Below, in pieces: positions 8,540 through 17,600 of a stretch of 35,385 nt of DNA (within the stretch, counting starts at the first letter, position 1; the number at the start of each line of letters is the position of its first letter). A model generated the notes under the pieces. That model was not told the origin of the DNA, ran no database searches, and saw only the letters and a program-made list of their open reading frames with translations. The stretch lies in assembly GCA_937124585.1 (NCBI GenBank), contig CAKZKT010000080.1, positions 1-35,385 of the forward strand. Direction: 5' to 3'. The stretch is from an uncultured Anaerolineae bacterium (GTDB lineage: Bacteria > Chloroflexota > Anaerolineae > CG2-30-64-16). Position numbers and translations under genes: made by a program.

Positions 8540-10447
8540 TCAGTACGAGAATACGATCTCTGCACTGTCTATTTTGACCGTTGCGGGCTTACCGCCGTCA
8601 ACATCGCGCGTCGTCAGGACCACCGTCGTGTTGGCCAGTTCGGCAACCGTGGCGATGCGCGCCAGGTTCAGGACGAAGGCCCGATTCACATCTCGGTTCT
8701 GGACGGTGGAGCGCAACGTGCCCAGCTTAAGGCTCCGGCCGTCCGGGAAGACCTGTATCACGTCGAGCGCGGCGCCCTGATTGAAAGACTTCACTCGGAT
8801 CCGCACCTGTGGCTTGAAGATGTTGGTGGTGGCCTTGAGCGCGGCCGTGTTCCACTTGCGCAGCGTCAACGGCCCTTCCGATAGCTTCATCTCGACGACA
8901 TCGCCGCCCGGCTTGAGCCTGGACGCCACCTGCGTGTTGTGATAGATCGCGTCTGTCACCGTCGCAGTGCCCGTCAGCCCGAGCCCCATCCCCTGGCCGG
9001 CGTTAAGCATGCGGGCGATAGCGAGCGCTCGACTGTAGTCGGCCACAACGCCGCTCAGCAGCAGCGCTTCGATCTCATCCCTGGCCTGGCGCACCGTGAT
9101 CGCTTTCGAGAGCTGGCCCAGCTTGACCAACGTGTCGGGCCGCAACCGCAGGCTGGCGATGTTGAGCGACAAGCCGGCATATTCCTTCAACGCCCACCAT
9201 TTCTCGGCCGAAATGCCTGCAGCGCTTCCCAGCAACAGCGCATCACGCAGGGCCACGGTCTCCGAAAAGACACGCGACACCGTCTGCGCTCCGATGATGA
9301 AGTTCTCCTGCTCTGCGACGGTATAGGCCCACTGGCCAGCTTGGCGCAGCTCACGCTTCCAATCGGCAAGGCTCAACGGTGGCGCCAGTGCGGGATCGAA
9401 GAAGCCGACGTTCAATGTGGTGGTGACGTTCGCCTGCAGCGACGGGATCAACGCCGACGGGTCCGGGCTCAACAACCAGCCCACCGGCACGGGCGCCATG
9501 ACCCGAACCTGATAAGCGGCCACCGGCAGCTTCGCAAAGACGTATTTGCCGTCTATGCCTGTGGTCGCGGTGGCGACGATCGTGACGGGCGAGATCACCT
9601 GGCCGCCCGCCGCCGCCAGAAGTTGCACAACGGCCGAGCGAAGCGGGACTTCGTCGGCATCGGGGACCTCGTTGCCGTTCACGTCATTGAAGATGATGCC
9701 CTCGAGCCCGGCCTGGCCGATGGCGAAATTCTGCAAGAAGGTCGTCGCGCCCGCCTCATCGCTCTGGAGCGAGAGGGGCTGCGTGCTGCTCTCCGCGCCG
9801 CCGGGCAAACGGACGAGCACGATGCGGCTGCCGGGCCGCAGGTCGGCGATCAGATACAGGCCCTTCGCGTCGGAAGCCGCGCTGCCCACCGTGGCTTCGC
9901 CGAGATCAACCAACCCATTGCGGTTGGCGTCGTCGAAAACCTGGACCATTGCACCGGCGATGCGCGGCTCAGCCGTGGGCAGCCCACAGGCGCCATCGCC
10001 GTTCACATCCTGACACACCGTACCCCAGATCGAGATGGGATAGGCCAGGCCAAACCCAGGGCCCGCAGCCGGGCCGCCGGCCACCGTGGCCGCGCTGCTG
10101 GTCGCGGTAGTCGTCACATAGCCGGTCGGCGGCTCTATGGCCACCGTGTAGTTGCCCCCCGCCAGCGCCGCGAACGTGTAAACGCCGCCGGCATCGGTGG
10201 TCGTCGTGATCGCGATGCCAGCGCCCAGCACCCGAACGATGACACTCGGAATGCCGCGCTCGGCGCCGCCGGGCGCCAGCAGGCCGTCGCCATCAGAATC
10301 AAAAAACACCTTGCCGGAGAGCGAACCGGTCCCTGCTGGCTCGCTGGCCATGACCGACGTGGTTGCACCTGCGATAATGAGCAGTGCCGCCAATAGCGCC
10401 GTCAGCCCCAGCAACACATATCCGGTCGTCCGCTGCGTATAGTTCAT
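8540..10447 (-). CDS. Secreted protein with three SdrD-B-like domains and an unrecognised C-terminal region
   Basis: The protein has 635 residues from ATG 10447. GAGGAG sits 7 bases upstream and a signal peptide follows directly (MNYTQRTTGYVLLGLTALLAALLIIAGA); the frame stays open 15 codons further upstream without a better ribosome site. Three SdrD-B-like domains begin at about residues 42 (SGKVFFDSDGDG), 136 (WGTVCQDVNGDG) and 247 (EGIIFNDVNGNE). The first two, including VQVFDDANRNGLVDLGEA and a PGGAES stretch, match the N-terminal pair of the neighbouring subtilases, but no protease follows. Residues about 352-490 look alpha-helical (SLADWKRELRQAGQWAYTVAEQ), and 490-635 look beta-rich, ending in SAEIVFSY. 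I do not recognise this C-terminal region. It is transcribed alone, with its own promoter candidate and a strong terminator. The likely role is an extracellular structural or binding protein. Confidence 0.88.
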   Translation of the reverse strand: MNYTQRTTGYVLLGLTALLAALLIIAGATTSVMASEPAGTGSLSGKVFFDSDGDGLLAPGGAERGIPSVIVRVLGAGIAITTTTDAGGVYTFAALAGGNYTVAIEPPTGYVTTTATSSAATVAGGPAAGPGFGLAYPISIWGTVCQDVNGDGACGLPTAEPRIAGAMVQVFDDANRNGLVDLGEATVGSAASDAKGLYLIADLRPGSRIVLVRLPGGAESSTQPLSLQSDEAGATTFLQNFAIGQAGLEGIIFNDVNGNEVPDADEVPLRSAVVQLLAAAGGQVISPVTIVATATTGIDGKYVFAKLPVAAYQVRVMAPVPVGWLLSPDPSALIPSLQANVTTTLNVGFFDPALAPPLSLADWKRELRQAGQWAYTVAEQENFIIGAQTVSRVFSETVALRDALLLGSAAGISAEKWWALKEYAGLSLNIASLRLRPDTLVKLGQLSKAITVRQARDEIEALLLSGVVADYSRALAIARMLNAGQGMGLGLTGTATVTDAIYHNTQVASRLKPGGDVVEMKLSEGPLTLRKWNTAALKATTNIFKPQVRIRVKSFNQGAALDVIQVFPDGRSLKLGTLRSTVQNRDVNRAFVLNLARIATVAELANTTVVLTTRDVDGGKPATVKIDSAEIVFSY

Positions 10448-10511
10448 AGACCGGCTCCTCTCCATATCTTTATCATGGTACATGGATGACACGTGCCTGA
10501 CTCATCGCAAC

Positions 10512-10538
10512 AGTATACCACAACGCAACCACAAACAA
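10512..10538 (-). promoter_or_regulatory. Extended -10 promoter candidate for the 8540-10447 gene
   Basis: The minus strand has TATACT (10517-10512) preceded by TGG, an extended -10. A weak TTGTTT or TTTGTT -35 element lies 15-16 bases upstream (10533-10539). The start codon would be about 60 bases from the predicted +1. A second possible promoter uses the direct repeat at 10591-10610 with CATCAT (10575-10580) as its -10. Confidence 0.45.
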
Positions 10539-10590
10539 AGTCTGAACCACCTCTAAAAACTTCATCTGACCACAATGATGCACGTCAAAC

Positions 10591-10610
10591 ATTACAAAGT
10601 GCATTACGAT
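10591..10610 (-). promoter_or_regulatory. 12-bp-period direct repeat upstream of the 8540-10447 gene
   Basis: The plus strand reads ATTACA, six bases, ATTACGAT. On the gene strand both units contain GTAATG exactly 12 bp apart, the cleanest repeat of the set. A -10-like CATCAT lies 10 bases downstream (10575-10580), 128 bases before the start codon, exactly the distance seen at the 1-4120 gene. Confidence 0.55.
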
Positions 10611-10626
10611 CTGCCCGGATCACCCG

Positions 10627-11634
10627 TCACCGGACCGCGATCGCCGAGATGACCGTCGGCAGGTCGCCGCCGACCGGGGCAAAGCCGATGTTCAGCACGC
10701 CGTCGCTGACCGTCACCGTGTAGGTGCGGTTCAGCGCTGTCGCGCTGCCGACCGTCGCGTAGATGTCCAGGCCGCTCTCGACGACGACGCCTTCCAGAGT
10801 GATCTGCATCACGCGCTGACCAGGGCCGGTGGCGACGAATTCGGCGAACCGAAGCTCGACCTCGAAGAGACCGTTCGGGACCGTGAATCTGAACTCGGAC
10901 AGCCCCTGGCGATGTTTCTGATACAGGAAGTCGTCCGTCGTGTCGTTGACCGGCATCGTTGTCGAAGCAGGCGCGCCATCCACATAGCCCCATGCACCGG
11001 CCGCGAAGAGCTGCTCGGCGGTCCAGGTGAGGCCCTGGCTATCGGTGAAGGTCGGGCCGCCCGCGTTCGTGCGCAACAGGTAGGCCGGTCGCGTCGGCGT
11101 GGCGGTCGGCGCGGTGGTCGCAGTGGGCGTGGCGGTCGGCAGCGGTGTGCTCGGGCTGCCGGTGGCCGTGGGCGTCGGCTGGATGGCCTGACCGCCCACC
11201 ACCGCGCTCTCTACCTCGACGGCCGAAACCATCGGCTTGTACCTGCCGCCGTTCTGCGCGAACGCGACGGTGAGCACGCCGTCCGTCACGGTGGTGGTGT
11301 AGATGCGATCCAGTGCGGTTGCCTTGTCAACAACCTCCAGCACATTGAGCGCGTTCTCCACCACGACGCCCTCGATCGTGATCTTCATGATGCGTTTGCT
11401 CGTGGCCGTGGCCACGAACTCGGCGAACTTCAGGGTCACCTGATAGTCGCCGTTCGGCACGGTGAAGTTGTAGGCACTCATCCCCTCTCGATACTTCTGA
11501 TAGAGGAGATCGTCCACCGTGCCGCTGACCCCTGTGGTCGAAGACTTGGCCGAGCCGCCCACGTAGCCCGCGTTGCCGGCGACGTAGGCTTTATCCGCCT
11601 CCCACACCTGGCCCAGGCTGTCGGTGAACGTCAC
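10627..11634 (-). CDS. C-terminal part of the frameshifted subtilase: two malectin-like domains
   Basis: This 335-codon frame begins at a GTG inside the stop of the upstream frame (they overlap as GTGA). It starts in the middle of a malectin-like domain (TFTDSLGQVWEADKAY) and has no signal peptide, so it is almost certainly the displaced 3' end of the gene at 11631-14402. It holds the rest of malectin-like domain 2 (about 1-145), a Thr-Pro-Ala linker, and malectin-like domain 3 (about 184-335, [17 protein letters not shown] to VISAIAVR). Both carry the local signature LYQKYREGM or LYQKHRQGL, FTVPNG and LRFAEF-type strands. Malectin folds bind carbohydrate in characterised relatives; ligand binding here is inferred. 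As an independent protein it would stay in the cytoplasm, unless termination-reinitiation or frameshifting joins it to the upstream part. Confidence 0.75.
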   Translation of the reverse strand: MTFTDSLGQVWEADKAYVAGNAGYVGGSAKSSTTGVSGTVDDLLYQKYREGMSAYNFTVPNGDYQVTLKFAEFVATATSKRIMKITIEGVVVENALNVLEVVDKATALDRIYTTTVTDGVLTVAFAQNGGRYKPMVSAVEVESAVVGGQAIQPTPTATGSPSTPLPTATPTATTAPTATPTRPAYLLRTNAGGPTFTDSQGLTWTAEQLFAAGAWGYVDGAPASTTMPVNDTTDDFLYQKHRQGLSEFRFTVPNGLFEVELRFAEFVATGPGQRVMQITLEGVVVESGLDIYATVGSATALNRTYTVTVSDGVLNIGFAPVGGDLPTVISAIAVR

Positions 11635-11640
11635 CCCCCG
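11631..11640 (-). other. Single-base frameshift site in a G6 homopolymer
   Basis: The gene strand reads TCC GGG GGG TGA. With seven Gs instead of six it would read FNSGG-VTFTDSLGQVW, exactly the domain opening seen in the sister copies ([22 protein letters not shown]). The run is at 11634-11639. Possible explanations are a sequencing or assembly error, a genuine one-base deletion, or slippage on the G-run. Confidence 0.8.
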
Positions 11641-14402
11641 GAGTTGAAACGCCGCAGATAGGGCGCCGGTGTGGCGGTCGGCGTGACAGTCGGCGTGGCA
11701 GTCGGTGTCGCCGATGGCGTGGCGGTCGGCGTGAAGGTAAGCGTCGGCCCGCCAGGGGTGATCGTCGGCGTCGGCGTCTGGGTGGCGGTGGGCGTGGCGG
11801 TCGGGGTGGGCGGGATGTAGGGCCGAACCTCGATGGCCGCCACCATCGGCGCGAGAGTGCCGCTCACTTTGGCGAACTCGATGTTCAACAGGCCATCGGA
11901 TACGGTCACCAGGTAAGTCTTGTCGTAAGCCGTGGCCTTTCCCGCCTCTTTGTACACGTCGAGGCTGGCTGCGACCACTGCGCCCTCGATCGTGATCCTC
12001 ATCACCCGGACGCCCGTTTTGGTGGCGCTCAGCTCGGCAAACCGGAGCTGCACCTCATAGGTGTTGTTCGGCACGGTGAAGTTGTAAGCCGTCATGCCCT
12101 CGCGATATTTCTGATAGAGGGCATCGTCTACCGTGCCGTTGATTGCGGTCGTGGAAGATTTGGCCGAGCCGCTCACGTAGCCCCAACCGCCGCTCACGTA
12201 TGCCTGATCGGGATCCCAGACCTGGCCCAGGCTATCGGTAAAGCTGGCGCCGGCCGCATTTACACGGCGGAGATAGGGTGCCAGCGTAGGGCTGACAGTC
12301 GGCGTCCGCGTGGCTGTGGCGGTGGCGGTTGCGGTGGCCGTCCGCGTGGCCGTGGCCGTGGCAGTTGCGGTAGCTGTGGGCGTCGCAGTCGGTGTCGCCG
12401 TGGCAGTTGCGGTGGCCGTGGGCGTGGCGGTCGGTGTCGCCGTGGACGTGGCGACGGGCGTAGAGCTGGCGGTCGGTGTCGCCGTCGGCGTGACTGTCGG
12501 CGAGGAGGTCGGGGTCGACGTGAAGGGCGTCCAGTTGCTCGCCAGCATCAGCGCGGCAGCTGCATCAATGCGGCCCCAGCCATAGTAGATGTCGAACCCC
12601 GCCGCGCCCTTGTCCACCACGGTCTGCTCGATAATGGCCCGCACGTCGGCCGCCGAGAGATTGGGCCGATAGGAGAACAACAGGGCCGCCAGGCCGCTGA
12701 CGTGCGGTGCGGCCATCGAAGTGCCGCTCAGAAAGCCGTAGGTATCTGTGCCCGTGGTGCGATTCCAATAAGTGCTCCAGATGCTGGCGCCGGGCGCAGT
12801 CACATCCACCCATGCCCCGTAATTCGACAGGGTCCAGTACACATCATCTTCATTGGTAGCGCCGACCGCGATCGCTTCCTCGTAATAGGCCGGATAGAAC
12901 GGCGCGCTCGAGCCCTGATTGCCCGCAGCAGCCACGACCACGGCGCCCTTGCCGGCAGCGTAGCGCACTGCATCTTGCATCACCGAGGAGAAGGATGTGC
13001 CACCCAGGCTGAGGTTGATGACTTTGGCACCGTAATCGGCAGCATAGCGGATGCCCTGGGAGATGTTCGCCCAGGTGCCCGTGGGCGGATTGGCATTGTT
13101 GAGCACCTTGATGGGCATCAGCCGCACGTTCGGCGCGATGCCGACCATGCCCTGGCCATTCATGGCCGCGGCCACGATGCCGGCCACATGCGTACCATGC
13201 CCCTGATCGTCGGTGGGGTTGTTGTCGCCGTTGACGTAGTCCCAGCCTGCGGTCAAGCGACCGGCGAACTCGGGATGCGTCGACGAGACACCGGTGTCCA
13301 CGATGGCGACGATCACGCCCGAAGAGCCGGTCGAGAAGTCCCAGGCCGTCGGCATGTTGATCGTCTGCGGCGCGAAGACGCGGAATGGATCATGGAAATC
13401 GGGATCGGCAGGAACAAGCATGACGCCGGCAACGCCGTTGGGTTCGACATAGCGTACTTCGGGCAGCCGGCCCAGGGCCTCGGCCGCTGCCTTCAAGTCA
13501 GCCGGATCCACGACCACATGATAGATATCGCCGCCCAACGGTTGCCTGATCGTCGCGCGCGCGGTAGCCAGCAAGGCGACGATGCGCGCCAACGAGACTC
13601 CCGGCCGGAAAGCCACCAACAATTCGCCGGGCATATGGGCCGGTAAACCATCGGTCGGCGTAAACACCGGGCCGGCCGGCGTGACGCGCCGGCCGTTGAG
13701 CAGCGGCGCCGCGCTGCCTGCCTCTTCGGCTTGCATGATGATCGGCTCAACTGTTGCCTCGGCGCCGCCCGGCGGCCGACGCACGACAATGTGGCGGCCA
13801 GGCAACAAGCGGGACACTTTCCAGTTCCCCTGATAGTCGCTGACGGCTGCCCCCAACAGCGCTTCGCCCATGTCCACCAGGCCATTGCCGTTGACATCGC
13901 CGAAGACCTGAATCAGCCAGTCGGGAAAGCCCGGTTCTGTCGGCCCTTTGGCGCCGTCGTGGTTCAGGTCGTCGAATTCGGTACCGGTGAGCGTCTGCAT
14001 GAGGGTGGCGCCGAAGTCAATCTCGCCGATCGGCCCGCCAGAGACGGAAACGATCACCGGCGTGAGGGTGGTCACGGTGAATGGTTCGGTCACGACGATG
14101 GCAACCGTGTACTGCCCATCGGCCAGGCCGGAGAACACATAGGTCCCATCGGTGGCCGTCTGAGCTGAGATGGAAAAGGCCTGGCCACCCGTCAAGACAT
14201 CGCGCAGTTCCACGGTCACCCCCGACAGGCCACCTTCGTGTGCCGCTCGTGTGCCGCTGGCATCTTTATCGAAAAAGACAACGCCCGATATCGCGCCGAC
14301 GCCGCTTTGTACGCCGGGTCCCCATACCAATGCGCTGGCCACAGGCGCGGCCAGCAAAATCAAGGCCAGGACAACGAATAGCGCACGTATTGGCTGGCTC
14401 AT
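11631..14402 (-). CDS. Secreted subtilisin-like serine protease (S8) with SdrD-B N-terminus and malectin-like domain, frameshifted
   Basis: The protein has 923 residues from ATG 14402 (AAGGAAG just upstream) to a premature stop. A signal peptide (1-26) is followed by two SdrD-B-like domains (about 33-115 and 120-210, the second with IQVFGDVNGNGLVDMGE). Next come an I9/fervidolysin-type propeptide (about 254-325, PGELLVAFRPGV to EVRYVEPNG) and an S8 catalytic domain (345-620). The catalytic triad is Asp369 (IVDTGV), His402 (GHGTHVAG) and Ser562 (GTSMAAPHV), with oxyanion Asn495 (AAAGN). A long Thr-Pro-Ala linker (620-708) leads to malectin-like domain 1 (709-861), another linker, and then the first residues of domain 2 before the stop. 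The intact gene would span 10627-14402 and encode about 1260 residues, comparable to its two intact paralogues here. The protease domain is complete, so the truncated product may still be secreted and active. Confidence 0.9.
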   Translation of the reverse strand: MSQPIRALFVVLALILLAAPVASALVWGPGVQSGVGAISGVVFFDKDASGTRAAHEGGLSGVTVELRDVLTGGQAFSISAQTATDGTYVFSGLADGQYTVAIVVTEPFTVTTLTPVIVSVSGGPIGEIDFGATLMQTLTGTEFDDLNHDGAKGPTEPGFPDWLIQVFGDVNGNGLVDMGEALLGAAVSDYQGNWKVSRLLPGRHIVVRRPPGGAEATVEPIIMQAEEAGSAAPLLNGRRVTPAGPVFTPTDGLPAHMPGELLVAFRPGVSLARIVALLATARATIRQPLGGDIYHVVVDPADLKAAAEALGRLPEVRYVEPNGVAGVMLVPADPDFHDPFRVFAPQTINMPTAWDFSTGSSGVIVAIVDTGVSSTHPEFAGRLTAGWDYVNGDNNPTDDQGHGTHVAGIVAAAMNGQGMVGIAPNVRLMPIKVLNNANPPTGTWANISQGIRYAADYGAKVINLSLGGTSFSSVMQDAVRYAAGKGAVVVAAAGNQGSSAPFYPAYYEEAIAVGATNEDDVYWTLSNYGAWVDVTAPGASIWSTYWNRTTGTDTYGFLSGTSMAAPHVSGLAALLFSYRPNLSAADVRAIIEQTVVDKGAAGFDIYYGWGRIDAAAALMLASNWTPFTSTPTSSPTVTPTATPTASSTPVATSTATPTATPTATATATATPTATPTATATATATATRTATATATATATRTPTVSPTLAPYLRRVNAAGASFTDSLGQVWDPDQAYVSGGWGYVSGSAKSSTTAINGTVDDALYQKYREGMTAYNFTVPNNTYEVQLRFAELSATKTGVRVMRITIEGAVVAASLDVYKEAGKATAYDKTYLVTVSDGLLNIEFAKVSGTLAPMVAAIEVRPYIPPTPTATPTATQTPTPTITPGGPTLTFTPTATPSATPTATPTVTPTATPAPYLRRFNSGG
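12275..12540 (-). repeat. Low-complexity Thr-Pro-Ala linker repeat
   Basis: Six-base periodic DNA encodes a long Thr/Pro/Ala/Ser linker (TPTATPTAT-type with TATATATRT stretches) between the protease and the first malectin-like domain. Shorter linkers of the same kind occur at about 11100-11190, 11660-11815, 21340-21430 and 22450-22560. They probably form an extended flexible, possibly glycosylated, spacer. Confidence 0.8.
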
Positions 14403-14471
14403 AGCTTCCTTCCGTGTGTCTGATGTGATCTGATGCAAAAGCCCGATCTCGCCCGCATGTTCTTAAGTTCA

Positions 14472-14508
14472 TAATAACACAACTTATATTACATAACAGA
14501 TTACATTT
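14472..14508 (-). promoter_or_regulatory. Direct-repeat element with extended -10 promoter upstream of the split subtilase
   Basis: The plus strand at 14489-14508 reads ATTACA, six bases, ATTACATT. On the gene strand the second TGTAAT unit is followed 11 bases later by TATTAT (14477-14472), preceded by TGT, an extended -10 matching 5 of 6 consensus bases. The six-base spacer (CTGTTA, 14500-14495) falls exactly at -35 with 17-bp spacing. The start codon is 70 bases beyond the -10. This is the best-formed promoter of the direct-repeat set. Confidence 0.6.
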
Positions 14509-14529
14509 CCCTGCAAATGAGCGCCAGGC

Positions 14530-14559
14530 GCGCCGGGCACCCTGCACGATGCCCGGCGC
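14530..14559. other. Ten-base-pair intergenic hairpin
   Basis: GCGCCGGGCA (14530-14539) and TGCCCGGCGC (14550-14559) form a perfect stem with a 10-base loop. No T-run is present. It lies between the terminator at 14583-14627 and the promoter of the next minus-strand gene. Confidence 0.35.
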
Positions 14560-14582
14560 TCCAGGGTGAACGCAGGTCGGAG

Positions 14583-14627
14583 AAAAAGGGACCGGGCCTG
14601 ACACCTTCTGCGCGGCACAGGCCCGGT
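14583..14627 (-). terminator. Intrinsic terminator of the 14653-17859 subtilase gene
   Basis: On the minus strand the perfect 10-bp stem ACCGGGCCTG/CAGGCCCGGT (arms at 14627-14618 and 14600-14591, 17-base loop) is followed by CCC and then TTTTT (14587-14583). It begins about 25 bases after the stop codon. Confidence 0.75.
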
Positions 14628-14652
14628 CTGGGTATGGGGAGGTGGGGAATGT

Positions 14653-17600
14653 CTATTCGACGCAGATGGTCGCCACCATCGGCGGCAGCGTACCACCAGC
14701 CTGAGCAAAGGAGATGTTCAACACGCCGTCGCTGACCGTCACGGTGTAGACGCGCTCCAGAGCGGTTGCTCTGCCGGCAACGGCAAACACATCCAACGCG
14801 CTCTCGACCTCAGCACCCTCCAGGCTGATGCGCATGACGCGCTGGCCCTTCTTCGTCGCCGCCAGCTCAGCAAAGCGCAGTCGCACCGTGTACAGGCCGT
14901 TCGGCACCGAGAAGCGATACTCGCTCATCCCTTCCCGATAGCGCTGGAACAGGAACGGGTCGCCGGCGCCGGCAACTGCACCGCTGCTCGCCACGGCCAC
15001 GCCGTCTACATAGCCCCAGCCGCCGAGGGTATAGGCCTGGTCGGCCTGCCAGGTGACGCCGGCGCTGTCGGTGAAGGTAGGGCCGCCGCTGTCCACGCGC
15101 TGCGCATAGGCGCCGCGCACGGCCGTGGCGGTTGGCGTCGGCGTGACGGTCGGCGCGCCGGGCACAGATGCATCGCTGGACTTCACCAGGATGGCCGAGG
15201 CCATCGGCGCTTTGCTGCCACCATTTTTGGCAAAGCCGATGTTCAGCATGCCATCGCTCACGGTGACCATGTAGCTGCGCTGGACGAGCGCGCCCTTTCC
15301 GGCCACCGCATAGATGTCCAGGGCGTTCTCGACTGTGGCGCCTTCCAGCGAGATGCGCATCACCCGCTCACCGGCCTTGCCCGCCACGAACTCGACGAAA
15401 CTCAGCTCGACCTGATATGTGCCGTTCGGCACGGTGAAGCGATATTCGGACATCCCTTCCCGATATTTCTGGAAGAGGAAATCATCCGTCGTGCCCGCGA
15501 CCGACAGCGTCGAGGATTTGGCGCTGCCGCCCACATAGCCCCACGAGCTCGCCGCGAACGCCTTGTCGGCCGCCCAGACCGCGCCGTGACCATCGGTATA
15601 GGTCGGCCCGCCACAGTCCACTCGCTGCACGTAAATCGGCCGGGTCGGCGTGGCGGTCGGCTGCGCGGTCGGCGTGGCCGTGGGCGCCGTGGTCGGTGTC
15701 GCGGTCGGCTGCGCGGTCGGCGTCGCCGTGGGCGCCGTGGTCGGCGTCGCGGTCGGCTGCGCGGTCGGCGTGGCCGTGGGCGCTGTGGTCCGCGTCGCGG
15801 TCGGCTGCGCGGTCGGCGTCGCCGTGGGCGCTGTGGTCCGCGTCGCGGTCGGCTGCGCGGTCGGCGTCGCCGTGGGCGCTGTGGTCGGCGTCGCGGTCGG
15901 CGAGCTGCTCCAGCCGCCAGCGGCCTGCACGGCCGCCGCGATGTTGATCCGGCCCCAGCCGTAGTAGGGATCGAGGCCCGTAGCGCCCTTATCGGTGGCC
16001 GTGTTCTGGATGATCGTGCGCACCTCGACGGGGCTCAGGGCCGGGTTGACCGACCAGATGAGCGCAGCCAGCCCCGCCACGTGGGGCGCAGCCATCGAAG
16101 TGCCGCTCATGAACGCAAAGGCGTGCGGGTTGCTCGTCGTCCAGTAGGTGTTCCAGATGCTCGACCCGGGCGCCGAGACATCCACCCAGCTGCCGTAGTT
16201 CGAAATGGACCAGTACGCGTCATACTCGTCGGTGGCGCTGACCGCGACCACTTCCTCGTAGTAGGCCGGATAGAAGGCGGCGCTGCTGCCGTTGTTGCCT
16301 GCAGCTGCCACCACCAGCGTGCCTTTGTTCAGGGCATAGCGAATGGCGTCCTGGAGCGCCGTAGACGGGGTGGTTCCCCCCAGGCTCAGGTTGACGACCT
16401 TCGCGCCGTGGTCGGCTGCGTAGCGAATGCCCAGGGCCACGTTGGCCCAGGTGCCGCTCTTCGCGGCGCTGAGCACCTTGATCGGCATGATCGAGACGCT
16501 CGGCGCGACGCCGACCGTGCCCAGGCTGTTGTTCATCGCTGCGGCGATGATGCCGGCCACATGGGTGCCATGGCCCTGATCGTCGCTGGGATCGGCGTCG
16601 CTGTTGACGAAGTCCCAGCCTTCCAGGATCCGACCGGCAAATTCGGGATGGCTGAGCGAGACGCCCGTATCAACCACGGCCACGATCACGCTCGCGCTGC
16701 CGGTCGTGACATCCCACGCCGCCGGTGCGCCGAGCAGTTGGGGCGCGTACACCAGGAAGGGATCGTGATAGTCCGGATCGGTCGGCGTCAGGCCGGCGCA
16801 GGCGATGCCGTTGCGCTCGACATAGCGCACATCGGGCCGGCTCGCCAGGGCTGTCATGGCTTTCGCCAGCTGCGCCTCAGGGGCAGCAATCAGATAGGTA
16901 TCATCGGCGATCTGGGCCTTGACCGCGACGCCGAATCGGCTCAGGAATGCGGCCGCTTCGGTCGGCGGGACGCCGCGGCGAAAGCCGATCAGGGCCTCGC
17001 CCGGCTGGTAGGCCGGCCGGCTCGGATCGGCGCACGGATCGGCTGTAGCCTGGACCGCCTCGTCCAGCGCGACCGCCGTGCTCACTTCGTTAGCCACCAG
17101 GAAGGCCGGCATCTGCCGCTCAGTCTTGCCATCGGCCGTGCGCATCGCCACCACGCGGCGCCCCGGCTTCAGCCCACGGATCACCCAGTTGCCCTGCGCA
17201 TCGGTCACCGCGGCGCCGAGCCTGGCTGCGCCCGTTTCGACGCGCTGCGTGCCCTTCGCATCGTCGTAGACCTGCACCTGGACGCCGGGGATGCCGCGCT
17301 CGCCCAAGCCCTTCACGCCGTCGCCGTTGCGATCGTCGAAATAGGTGCCGACCAGGGTGAGCAGCGGACTGACGCCGAAATCTACCCCCTGTAGCCCCCG
17401 CACCTGCAGCTCCCGCATGTCATCTGTGACGCGCTGGGGACTCTTGTCCGCCGGCGGAATCGGATCAATGCCGGGCCCGGTCTGGAAACCGACCAGCGTC
17501 ACGGTACGCCGTTCGATGACCGTGTTTGCGAACGCGGCGTTCTCTGGCCGCACGACCGTGTATGTGCCGGCGGGCAAGCCGCTGAAGCGATAGGAACCGT

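Noticed and set aside
10627-11634. An independent cytoplasmic malectin-domain gene
   Set aside because: It begins mid-domain, has no ribosome site of its own beyond a G-run and lacks a signal peptide. It joins the upstream frame perfectly if one G is added.
12300-12500. Possible non-coding simple-sequence repeat
   Set aside because: It is in frame with the subtilase and translates to a Thr-Pro-Ala linker, so it is coding.
15645-15900. Possible CRISPR array
   Set aside because: The repeat units are contiguous with no unique spacers and encode an in-frame Thr-Pro-Ala linker.
15586-17394. A 602-codon plus-strand frame with an Arg-Gly-rich stretch
   Set aside because: It is antisense to the intact subtilase. 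The Arg-Gly-rich part is only the reverse reading of the 48-bp linker repeat.
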